Shown here: one piece after another, positions 35,396 to 42,919 of the stretch | How the letters are laid out: each line of letters begins with the position of its first letter | Position numbering within the stretch: position 1 is the first letter of the stretch | From: VAUL01 sp964603155 | GTDB taxonomy: Bacteria; Desulfobacterota; Desulfuromonadia; Desulfuromonadales; BM103 | Direction: 5' to 3' | Assembly: GCA_964603155.1 (NCBI GenBank) | Contig: CAZRTZ010000017.1 | Span: forward strand, 1-42,919 | Length of the DNA: 42,919 bases | Notes under the pieces: generated by a model | The model's input: the letters and a program-made list of their open reading frames with translations, nothing else | Told to the model about the DNA's origin: nothing | Database searches by the model: none | Program-made: the position numbers and the translations under genes

Positions 35396-36826
35396 ATGTC
35401 AAAACGCATCGGTCTGGTTCTGTTCCTGGTCCTTGCCGCCCTGCCTGCCTTCGCCGCCGAGATCGTCAGCACCCTGGCCGACCAGCAGGAGGTGGCGGTC
35501 ACCATCTACAACGACGACCTGGCGCTGGTGCGCGATCGCCGGCAGGCGGCGCTGCCCAAAGGGGACGTTGAGCTGGCCCTGCGCGAGGTGAGTGCGCGGA
35601 TGCGCCCGGAGACCGCCCTGCTGCGCAGCCTCAGCCAGACCGACGGGTTGGCGGTTTACGAGCAGAATTTCGACTTCGACCTGCTCACTCCGGGCAAGCT
35701 GCTGGAAAAATACGTCGGCCGCGACGTGCAGGTGGTGCGCACCCATCCGCAGAGCGGCGCCGACCAGAGCGAAACCGCCCGGGTGCTGGCGGCCAACGAC
35801 GGGGTCGTCCTCAAGATCGGCGAGCGTATCGAGACCGGCCTGCCCGGGCGGCTGGTCTTCCCCGAGGTCCCGGCCAACCTGCGCGACCGGCCGACGCTGG
35901 TGGTCAGCCTGGAGAGCGGCAGCGCGGCCCCCCAGCAGTTGGAACTCAGCTACCTGACCGGTGGGCTCGGCTGGCGGGCCGATTACGTGGCCGGCTTGAG
36001 TGCGGATGAAAAAGCCCTCGACCTCTCCGGCTGGGTGACGCTCACCAACCAGAGCGGCACCACCTATCGCAACGCCCGTTTGCAGTTGGTGGCCGGCGAT
36101 GTCAACCGGGTTCAGGACGAACTGATGCCGCAGCGGGCCATGCTGCGCGAGGAGGCGATGGTCAGGGCGGCTCCGGCGCCGATGGCGGAAGAGAGCCTGT
36201 TCGAATATCACCTTTATACCCTGCCGCGGCCGACCACCCTCAAGGAGAACCAGACCAAGCAGGTCGCGCTGCTTTCGGCCTCGGCGGTGCCGATGCGCAA
36301 GGAGTACCGGCTCGGCGGCGGGAGTCACTACTACCAGGGGCGCTACGGCGATCTCGGCGAGAAGCTGAAAGTGGCGGTCTTCGTCGAGTTCGACAATAAA
36401 AAATCCTCCCGGCTCGGGATGCCCCTTCCCAAGGGGGTGGTGCGGGTCTACAAGCAGGACCGCAGCGGCCAGCCGCAGTTCATCGGCGAAGACCGCATCG
36501 ATCATACCCCCGAGAACGAAACGGTGCGCCTGAAGCTCGGCGAGGCCTTCGACGTCACCGCCAGCCGCAAACAGACCGACTTCCGCAAACTCGGCGGCGA
36601 CAGCCATTACAATTACCGGTTCGAGAGCGCCTTTGAACTCAAGATCAAGAATGCCAAGGACGAAGCGGTCACCGTCACCGTGGTGGAGCCGGTTCCCGGC
36701 GACTGGAAGGTGCTTGGCGAGAGCCACAAGCACCGCAAGGGGGCGGCCAACGCGGCCGTCTGGGAGGTGCCGGTGCCGGCCAAGGGGGAGACGACTCTGA
36801 CCTACCGGGTCGAGGTCAATTACTGA
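35396..36826 (+). CDS. DUF4139 exported protein
   Basis: The 476-residue protein has a signal peptide (MSKRIGLVLFLVLAALPAFA, cleavage near AFA-AE) and a long, beta-rich mature part with the DUF4139 features YLTGGLGWRADYV, LTNQSGTTYRNARLQLVAG and NAKDEAVTVTVVEPVPGDW. Function is not established; it is likely periplasmic or outer-membrane linked. GGGAGG lies 5 nt before ATG 35396. Its stop overlaps the stop of the convergent glgX by 7 bp. Confidence 0.88.
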   Translation: MSKRIGLVLFLVLAALPAFAAEIVSTLADQQEVAVTIYNDDLALVRDRRQAALPKGDVELALREVSARMRPETALLRSLSQTDGLAVYEQNFDFDLLTPGKLLEKYVGRDVQVVRTHPQSGADQSETARVLAANDGVVLKIGERIETGLPGRLVFPEVPANLRDRPTLVVSLESGSAAPQQLELSYLTGGLGWRADYVAGLSADEKALDLSGWVTLTNQSGTTYRNARLQLVAGDVNRVQDELMPQRAMLREEAMVRAAPAPMAEESLFEYHLYTLPRPTTLKENQTKQVALLSASAVPMRKEYRLGGGSHYYQGRYGDLGEKLKVAVFVEFDNKKSSRLGMPLPKGVVRVYKQDRSGQPQFIGEDRIDHTPENETVRLKLGEAFDVTASRKQTDFRKLGGDSHYNYRFESAFELKIKNAKDEAVTVTVVEPVPGDWKVLGESHKHRKGAANAAVWEVPVPAKGETTLTYRVEVNY

Positions 36827-38916
36827 GAGGCGCTGACCAGCACCACCACCGATTCGCCGGCCACGTTGTAGCTTCTCTGGTCGGCGATGGCCGCTTCCCC
36901 GCCGGGTTCGTAGCTGGCCGGGGTGGCGGCCGTATCGACGAAACACCGCCATTTCTGGCCCGAGCGCAGCCTGGGCAGGGCAAAAGCCTGGGCCTGCGCA
37001 GCGGCGTGGGCAATCAGGTAGATCTCCGCCTCCCCCTTCAGTCCCTGCAGATGCATCCCCAGAGAACGTGACGACTCCGACCAGTCGGCCTTGAACAGCT
37101 GCGGGCCGTGCCAGGTCAGGCGCCGCTCACCGCTCTCCTCCCCTTCGAAGTGGCGCGGGCGCAGCAGCGCGTGGTGCTTGCGGAAGGCGATCAGGCGCCG
37201 GCAGAAGTCGAACAGTTGGTGGTTGGCCTGCAGCTCCTGCCAGTTCAGCCAGCCGGTCGGGTTGTCCTGGCACCAGGCGTTGTTGTTCCCCCCCTGGCTG
37301 TTGCCGAACTCGTCGCCGGCCAGCCACATCGGCACGCCGTGCGCCAAGAGCAGCAGGGTCGCGAAGTTGCGTACCCGCCGGGCACGCCGCGCAAGAATCG
37401 CCGGGTCGTCCGTCGGCCCTTCGATTCCGCCGTTGCTGCTGAAATTCTCGTCGCAGCCGTCGGCGTTGTGCTCACCGTTGGCCGCGTTGTGCTTGCGCTC
37501 GAAAGCGACCAGGTCGGCCAGGGTGAAGCCGTCGTGGGCGGTGACGAAGTTGATGCTGTGAAACGGGGCGCGGCCGTCATCCTGGTAGAGGTCGGAGCTG
37601 CCGGCCAGGCGCGTGGCCAACAGCGGCACCATGCCGGCGTCGCCGCGCACGAAGCGGCGCAGGTCGTCGCGGAACTTACCGTTCCATTCGGCCCAGCGCC
37701 CGAAGTTGGGGAAGTTGCCGACCTGATAGAGACCGGCGGCGTCCCAGGCCTCGGCGATCAGCTTGGCGTCGGCCAGCACCGGGTTGGCGGCAAGCTGTTC
37801 AATCAGCGGCGGGCTGGCCAGCGGCTGGCCGTCCGGGCCGCGGCTGAGGATCGAGGCGAGGTCGAAGCGGAAGCCGTCGACGTGCATCTCGGTCACCCAC
37901 CAGCACAGGGCATCGACGATCAGGTTGCGCACCACCGGGTGGTTGCAGTTGACGGTATTGCCGCAGCCGGAGAAGTTGGCGTATTCGCCGCTTTGGCGGT
38001 CGAGCAGATAGTAGGTGCTGTTGTCGAGGCCGCGGAAGGAGAGGGTGCGCCCCTGCTCGTTCCCTTCGCCGGTATGATTGAAGACCAGGTCGAGGATCAC
38101 CTCGATCCCGGCCTGATGCAGCGCCTTGACCATCTGCCGGAACTCGCGCAGCTCGCTGCCGGGGGCGGGATCAACCGCATAGGCGGCCTTCGGAGCGAAG
38201 AAACTCAACGGATGGTAGCCCCACAGGTTGTGCAGCGGCTTGCCGGTGGTCGGGTCGAGCCGGTAGTTGTCGGCCTCGTCGAACTCGGTGACCGGCAGCA
38301 GCTCCACGGCGGTGACCCCCAGTTCCTTGAGGTAGGGGATCTTCTCGATGACCCCCCGATAACTCCCTGGGTGGGTGACGCCGCTATGGGGATCGCGGGT
38401 GAAGCCGCGTACGTGCATCTCGTAGATGATCGTGTCGGCCAGGTGGCGCTTTAAGGGGCGGTCGAGTTCCCAGTCGAAACCGTCGTCAACGACCAGCCCC
38501 CGCCAGGCGGCGGCCCGGCACTCTGCGCGGCTGGCGCCGCGCCAGTGCGAGGGGCCGCTGAGGGCTTTGGCGTAGGGATCGACCAGGACCACGCCGGGGT
38601 CGAAGCGATGCAGCCGACTCGCTGGCTCACCATGGCGACCGACGCGATAGCCGTATTCGACCCCGGGGGCGAGCCCCCGGAGGAAGACGTGCCAGACATC
38701 GCCGGTTCGGTGCAGATCGGCATCGAGGGGGAATTCCACCAGCGGTTCGCTCTCGCCGGGGATAAACAGCACCAGGGTCAGTTCGGTGGCGTGGCGCGAG
38801 AAGACCGCGAAGTTGACCCCCCCGTGCCGGCGGTTGGCCCCGAACGGCAGCGGATGGCCGCGCAGTACGGCGAAGTCGTCGCCGATGGCGCTTAGCAGGC
38901 GGTCGCGGTCGGTCAT
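36820..38916 (-). CDS. glgX: Glycogen debranching protein GlgX
   Basis: The 698-residue GH13 enzyme has an N-terminal CBM48-like domain (GHPLPFGANRRHGGVNFAVF). Catalytic motifs are VILDLVFNHT, VDGFRFDLAS (nucleophile Asp), LIAEAWDA (acid Glu) and FVTAHDGFT (second Asp). It hydrolyses alpha-1,6 branches in glycogen limit dextrins. The ATG at 38916 overlaps the DUF4301 stop by 4 bp (ATGA). Longer upstream starts run into that gene. It is in an operon with the DUF4301 gene. Confidence 0.93.
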   Translation of the reverse strand: MTDRDRLLSAIGDDFAVLRGHPLPFGANRRHGGVNFAVFSRHATELTLVLFIPGESEPLVEFPLDADLHRTGDVWHVFLRGLAPGVEYGYRVGRHGEPASRLHRFDPGVVLVDPYAKALSGPSHWRGASRAECRAAAWRGLVVDDGFDWELDRPLKRHLADTIIYEMHVRGFTRDPHSGVTHPGSYRGVIEKIPYLKELGVTAVELLPVTEFDEADNYRLDPTTGKPLHNLWGYHPLSFFAPKAAYAVDPAPGSELREFRQMVKALHQAGIEVILDLVFNHTGEGNEQGRTLSFRGLDNSTYYLLDRQSGEYANFSGCGNTVNCNHPVVRNLIVDALCWWVTEMHVDGFRFDLASILSRGPDGQPLASPPLIEQLAANPVLADAKLIAEAWDAAGLYQVGNFPNFGRWAEWNGKFRDDLRRFVRGDAGMVPLLATRLAGSSDLYQDDGRAPFHSINFVTAHDGFTLADLVAFERKHNAANGEHNADGCDENFSSNGGIEGPTDDPAILARRARRVRNFATLLLLAHGVPMWLAGDEFGNSQGGNNNAWCQDNPTGWLNWQELQANHQLFDFCRRLIAFRKHHALLRPRHFEGEESGERRLTWHGPQLFKADWSESSRSLGMHLQGLKGEAEIYLIAHAAAQAQAFALPRLRSGQKWRCFVDTAATPASYEPGGEAAIADQRSYNVAGESVVVLVSASQ

Positions 38917-40415
38917 GGCTGATGCGCCGGGCGCAGCAGGTCGAAGATGGTCTTGACCGGGTTGAAGGTGCTGGCCGGCAGCTCGACGAAGACCGTCAGC
39001 CAGCCGGCCATGCCGCCGTTCCACAGGCCAGGGCGCTCGAGGACACGGATCGGCTGGCCGTTCTGCACCTTGGTGGTGACAAGGGCGGTTGACTGGTCGA
39101 CATATTGTTCCAGGGCGTAGGGGCGGCCGTGAGCGTCACGCAGGGAGCAGGCCAGGTCGACCGGGTTGAAATGCGTGGCTGCGGCGAAGATGGCGGCTTG
39201 TGCCGGGTCGCTGCGATCGACCTGGGAGGCCTCGACAATCTGCCGGCCGATGCGGCCGTCCGCGCCGCGTACCCAGAACGGCCCGCCCCCCGGCTCACCG
39301 CTGTTCCTGACCATGCCGCAGACCCGCACGGGGCGATCGAGAAGGGCCGCCAGTTCCTGCGCCGGCAACCCTTCCGGCACGTCCACTCCCACGTCCTCCC
39401 GCAAGAAGGTGGCGGCTTCACGCAGCGTCAGGCGGTCGGGGCGCCCGCGCAACTGCTCCAGAAGCGCCCGTTGCCGCTCGCTCAGCTCGATGAGCAGGCC
39501 GCACAAAAGGCGGTCCCACAGGAGGTTGTCACCCTTGCGCGCATCCGGGACGACATTGTCGATGTTGCGGATCAGGACCACTTCGGCGTCGAGTGCGGCC
39601 AGGTTGGCCAGCAGGGCGCCATGTCCGCCGGGACGCAGAACCAGGCGCCCGTCGGGGTCGCGCAGCGGCGCGTCATCCGGGCCGAGGGCCAGGGTGTCGG
39701 TGGCCGGGTGCTGCAGAGAAAAGCTGACGTGCAGGGGCGCGGCGTAGCGGTGCTCGAGGGGCTCCTGCCACTCGCCGAGCTGGCGGACGAACAGCTCCCG
39801 GTGTTCCGGCGAGACCGTCAGGTGCAGCCGGGCCGGATGCTGCGCGCCGACCAGTTGGGCGGTCTCGGCCAGGTGCTCGACGAAGGCGGTGCGCACTTCG
39901 GCGCCGGTGCTGTGGAACGCCAGCAGCCCCTTGGGCAGCCGGGCATAGTCGAGGCCGTGGGATTCCAGGAGGGCGGCCAGCAGGCGCGGCAGATCGCCCT
40001 CCCGCCGCAGCGTGGCGAGATCCTCTCCCGCGCGGGCGACGAGGCCCTTCAGCTGCGCGCAAAAGGGGAAGCGCTCCAGTTCGGCCACGAAGCGCTCCAG
40101 GTCGTGATCCTGCGGAGCCATGAGCGGCTGGAACATGCGGGTGGCGGCCCCGGAAGCGGGGACGAAGCGGGTGATGCGGCCGCCGGCGGCCGCCCCGGCA
40201 AACCGGGAGAGCAACTCGGTCTGACGGCTCTCCATGCGGCGGCAGACGCCGTCGCCGGTGGTGCAGGGGCGGATCAGGGGCGTCCAGCACTGGCCGGTGC
40301 GCAACTGCGCCAGCTGCCGATCGGCCTCCGCGGCGGAGATGCCATGATCAGCCAGCTGGGCCAGGTCGGCAGGGCTCAAACCGGCGGCGGCCGGCATGCT
40401 GTGCATCAGAGTCAT
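38913..40415 (-). CDS. DUF4301 family protein
   Basis: The 500-residue protein is soluble with no signal peptide. The family pattern appears as GISAAEADRQLAQLRTGQCW, RFVPASGAATRMF, HLTVSPEHRELF and VLRPGGHGALLANLA, with nucleotidyltransferase-like flavour (GAATRMF resembles sugar-nucleotidyl folds). Its function is not known. Translational coupling to glgX suggests carbohydrate or glycogen metabolism. The start is uncertain (ATG 40415 or 40406), with no clear ribosome site. Confidence 0.8.
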   Translation of the reverse strand: MTLMHSMPAAAGLSPADLAQLADHGISAAEADRQLAQLRTGQCWTPLIRPCTTGDGVCRRMESRQTELLSRFAGAAAGGRITRFVPASGAATRMFQPLMAPQDHDLERFVAELERFPFCAQLKGLVARAGEDLATLRREGDLPRLLAALLESHGLDYARLPKGLLAFHSTGAEVRTAFVEHLAETAQLVGAQHPARLHLTVSPEHRELFVRQLGEWQEPLEHRYAAPLHVSFSLQHPATDTLALGPDDAPLRDPDGRLVLRPGGHGALLANLAALDAEVVLIRNIDNVVPDARKGDNLLWDRLLCGLLIELSERQRALLEQLRGRPDRLTLREAATFLREDVGVDVPEGLPAQELAALLDRPVRVCGMVRNSGEPGGGPFWVRGADGRIGRQIVEASQVDRSDPAQAAIFAAATHFNPVDLACSLRDAHGRPYALEQYVDQSTALVTTKVQNGQPIRVLERPGLWNGGMAGWLTVFVELPASTFNPVKTIFDLLRPAHQP

Positions 40416-40545
40416 GCCGGTTATGTTAAGACAAATGGGGCGGACGGGCAAAGCTTTTGCGCCGGGCGCATTTTTCTTGAGCCCTCGCCGTTGTCGGACT
40501 ATCTTCTGGTCACCAGGTTGCAAGCGTTGCTTAGGGAGTTTTGTC

Positions 40546-41460
40546 ATGAGTGATTGGCTGGAAATGCAGGTGACGGTGCCGGCGGCGGCGGTCGACCTGT
40601 TCAGCGCGGCCCTTCTGGAACTGGGCTGCGCCGGGGTGACCGTGGCCGAACGCACCCTCGATACCTTCGAAGCGCCCGATCCCGAGGAAGGCGAGCCGTT
40701 CCCGACCTTGCGCATCTATTTCCCGGCCGGTGAGCCGGAGCCCCTGCGCCAGGCGGTCCGGGAGGTGCTCATCGAAATGCACCGGCAATTTCCGCAAATC
40801 CAGCCGCTGCTGCCACCCTGCCGGGCGGTGGCCGACGAAGACTGGGCGAGCAGCTGGCAGCAGCATTTTCCGCCGCTGCGCATCGGCTCAAAGCTGCTGA
40901 TCCGGCCGTCATGGAGCGACGAGCCTTACACGCCCGCCGACATCGTCCTGACCCTCGATCCGGGGCGGGCTTTCGGCACCGGCACCCATGCCACGACCGC
41001 CCTGTGCCTGGAGGTGATCGCCCGCCTGGCCGAGGGGCCGCATCCCCCGCGCCGCGTCCTCGATGTCGGGGCCGGTTCGGGAATCCTGGCCCTGGCCGCG
41101 GCCGCGCTCGGGGCCGACACGGTGCTGGCCTGCGAGATCGACCCGGACGCTTGCCAGGTTGCGGTGGACAACATTGCCGCCAACGCTCTGGCCGAGCGCA
41201 TCACCACGACCACGACCCCTTTGGAGCAGCTTCCCGGCCGCTACGACCTGGTGCTGGCCAACATCCTGGCCGGTGAAAACATCCGCCTGGCCCCGTACCT
41301 GGTCGACCACCTGTTGCCCGGCGGGCATCTGGCCCTTTCCGGCATTCTTGTCGAGCAGGAGCCGCAGGTGACCGCGGCCTTCTCCGCTCAGCCGCTGGAG
41401 CTGGTAACCATCGACCGGCGCGAGGAGTGGTCCTGCCTGGTCTATCGCCGCCATGGCTGA
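40546..41460 (+). CDS. prmA: Ribosomal protein L11 methyltransferase
   Basis: The 304-residue protein has an N-terminal L11-binding domain and a C-terminal SAM-dependent methyltransferase with VLDVGAGSGILALAAAAL (motif I, about 184), DTVLACEIDPDA and DLVLANILAG (motif IV). It trimethylates L11. AGGGAG precedes the ATG at 40546. Its end overlaps rsmE by 8 bp, so the two ribosome-modification genes form an operon. Confidence 0.95.
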   Translation: MSDWLEMQVTVPAAAVDLFSAALLELGCAGVTVAERTLDTFEAPDPEEGEPFPTLRIYFPAGEPEPLRQAVREVLIEMHRQFPQIQPLLPPCRAVADEDWASSWQQHFPPLRIGSKLLIRPSWSDEPYTPADIVLTLDPGRAFGTGTHATTALCLEVIARLAEGPHPPRRVLDVGAGSGILALAAAALGADTVLACEIDPDACQVAVDNIAANALAERITTTTTPLEQLPGRYDLVLANILAGENIRLAPYLVDHLLPGGHLALSGILVEQEPQVTAAFSAQPLELVTIDRREEWSCLVYRRHG

Positions 41461-42190
41461 ACGGCCGCGTTTCTTCATCCCGGCCGCCGACTTTGGCGGG
41501 GAGCGGATCAGCCTGAGCGGCGAGCCTTTGCATCACCTGCACAGCGTGCTGCGCTTGAAGACCGGCGCCGAGCTGCTGCTGCTCGATGGCCGCGGCAATT
41601 GCTGCCTGGGGCGCCTCGATAGCGTCGACCGGCGCGCGGCAGCGGTGACGGTGCTGGAGCGCTGGCAGGAGAACGAACGCTGCTGCCCGCTGCAGCTGCT
41701 GCAGGCTCTGCCCAAGGGGGACAAGTTCGACCTGGTGCTGCAAAAGGGGACGGAACTCGGCATCAGCCGTTTTCAGCCGCTGCTGAGCGCGCGCACCGTC
41801 AGCCGTCCGGAACGCGGCCGGCTGGAGCGTTGGCAGCGGATCGTCAGCGAGGCGGCGCGGCAGAGCCGGCGGCCGTGCCTGCCGTCCGTGGCCGAGCTGC
41901 TGCCGCTGGCCGAAGCGTTGGCCGGGGTGACGGCGCCGCTGCGCCTGCTGCTGTGGGAAGCCGGGTCCCGGCCTCTGGTCGAGGTGCTGCCGGCGGGCGC
42001 TCCGGAGGAGGTGGCGGTTCTGGTGGGCCCGGAAGGGGGGTTGACCGGCGAGGAAGTTGCTCTGGCCGGTGCGGCCGGCTTTGTCCCGGTACATCTCGGC
42101 CCGCGCATCCTGCGCACCGAAACCGCCGGGTTGGCTCTGGCCGCGGTGATGCAGTTCCGCTATGGAGACTGGGGAGCGGCACCGGGGTGA
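41453..42190 (+). CDS. rsmE: 16S rRNA (uracil-1498-N3)-methyltransferase RsmE
   Basis: The 245-residue SPOUT methyltransferase has an N-terminal PUA-like part (LHHLHSVLRLKTGAELLLLD) and a C-terminal knot with VLVGPEGGLTGEEV and LGPRILRTETAGLAL. It methylates U1498 of 16S rRNA. ATG 41453 lies inside the end of prmA. A perfect 11-bp stem (42197-42223) follows the stop. Confidence 0.94.
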   Translation: MAERPRFFIPAADFGGERISLSGEPLHHLHSVLRLKTGAELLLLDGRGNCCLGRLDSVDRRAAAVTVLERWQENERCCPLQLLQALPKGDKFDLVLQKGTELGISRFQPLLSARTVSRPERGRLERWQRIVSEAARQSRRPCLPSVAELLPLAEALAGVTAPLRLLLWEAGSRPLVEVLPAGAPEEVAVLVGPEGGLTGEEVALAGAAGFVPVHLGPRILRTETAGLALAAVMQFRYGDWGAAPG

Positions 42191-42196
42191 AACGCG

Positions 42197-42223
42197 GCGC
42201 GCCCGCCAGGAAGGCGGGCGCGC
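42197..42223. terminator. GC-rich hairpin after rsmE
   Basis: GCGCGCCCGCC (42197-42207) pairs perfectly with GGCGGGCGCGC (42213-42223) around a 5-nt loop. No T-run follows, so it may only slow transcription or act with Rho. It sits between convergent genes. Confidence 0.5.
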
Positions 42224-42246
42224 GGAGTGCCGGCCGGGTCAGCTCG

Positions 42247-42468
42247 CTACCAGGGGAAGTCCTCCGGCTTCGGGCGGTTGCCGGTCCTGACGATCTCGCC
42301 GTCGATAATCTTGAACAGGTCACCGGTTTTGCGCACGTGCCACTCGTCGCCCTCTTCGGGAGGCAAAGGGAACTCACGGCTGCCAAGATAGACGTCGTCG
42401 CCGTCGATCATCCCCCACCAGTCGAGCGCGCCGGTCTGCCAGACGCGGGTCTTGAGATTGAAAGCCAT
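42247..42468 (-). CDS. Small hypothetical protein (73 residues)
   Basis: The protein begins MAFNLKTRVWQTGALDWWGM, is acidic and Trp-rich, and ends KPEDFPW. It has no signal or membrane helix. GGGGAG lies about 8 nt before the ATG at 42468. It is convergent with rsmE and divergent from dapF. The family was not recognised. Confidence 0.7.
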   Translation of the reverse strand: MAFNLKTRVWQTGALDWWGMIDGDDVYLGSREFPLPPEEGDEWHVRKTGDLFKIIDGEIVRTGNRPKPEDFPW

Positions 42469-42518
42469 CGGATTCTCCCCTTCGGTTTATGGTCCCATCA
42501 TAGACGTTCCCCCGGTGG

Positions 42519-42548
42519 TTGTGAAGAGTCTCCCCTTGCCGCTATAAT
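42519..42548 (+). promoter_or_regulatory. Sigma-70 promoter of dapF
   Basis: TTGTGA (42519-42524), 18-nt spacer, consensus TATAAT (42543-42548), about 30 bp before the dapF ATG. Confidence 0.7.
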
Positions 42549-42578
42549 TGAAAGATGTGTCCCTTGAGCGAGGCTTCC

Positions 42579-42919
<341 letters not shown>

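Overview
The window is high-GC, gene-dense bacterial chromosome. It looks like a member of the Desulfuromonadales (Geobacter/Desulfuromonas relatives). This is inferred from a Hya-type uptake hydrogenase in the order small subunit, large subunit, cytochrome b, protease; a complete hypABCDE set; a heme/siroheme gene cluster; and abundant small Cys-rich and cytochrome proteins. No phage, IS, CRISPR or plasmid genes were recognised. One 100-N assembly gap lies inside the hydrogenase large-subunit gene.

Layout. 1-2.5 kb (minus): tetrapyrrole operon (SIS-domain protein, siroheme synthase N-domain, CcsA/ResC-type cytochrome c assembly protein, start of hemA), divergent from trxA (plus), which ends in a strong terminator. 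3.0-6.6 kb (minus): hypA-hypB-hypC-hypD-hypE, maturation of the NiFe(CN)2CO site, with a palindromic repeat between hypD and hypE. 6.9-7.8 kb (plus): three small Cys-rich genes. 7.9-8.2 kb: tRNA-Ser(GCT) and tRNA-Arg(ACG) with promoters and a terminator. 8.3-20.9 kb: accessory-looking block with a FadL-type porin, a DUF3604 protein, a CzcCBA-type heavy-metal efflux operon headed by a small exported Cys protein, a Tat-exported C_GCAxxG_C_C protein, a small beta-barrel and two tiny lipoproteins. The efflux operon is bracketed by 106-bp direct repeats. 21.0-26.9 kb (minus): hyaS-hyaL-hyaB-hyaP plus an overlapping monohaem cytochrome c gene, then PfpI and DUF2784 genes. 27.0-29.5 kb (plus): zinc-ribbon protein, archease and RtcB (RNA ligase module). 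29.6-36.8 kb (plus): NDUFA9-like SDR, hypothetical, CLC channel with CBS domains, UvrD/PcrA helicase, DUF4139 protein. 36.8-40.4 kb (minus): DUF4301 protein and GlgX. 40.5-42.9 kb: prmA-rsmE (plus), a small hypothetical (minus), and the start of dapF (plus).

How the parts fit. The hyp genes build the active site of the Hya hydrogenase about 15 kb away (hypF is not in the window). HyaP trims HyaL, HyaS is Tat-exported with its partner, and electrons would pass to the HyaB cytochrome b and perhaps to the overlapping cytochrome c. The small subunit has Asp in place of one proximal-cluster Cys, an unusual 3Cys-1Asp pattern.

The most unusual structure is non-coding. Several junctions between co-directional genes carry pairs of 7- to 8-bp tandem arrays arranged head-to-head (inverted) around a short spacer. 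They use different unit sequences at three loci but the same architecture. Two further palindrome families (TTCGACAGGCTCA and GTAGGGGCG types) also sit between genes.
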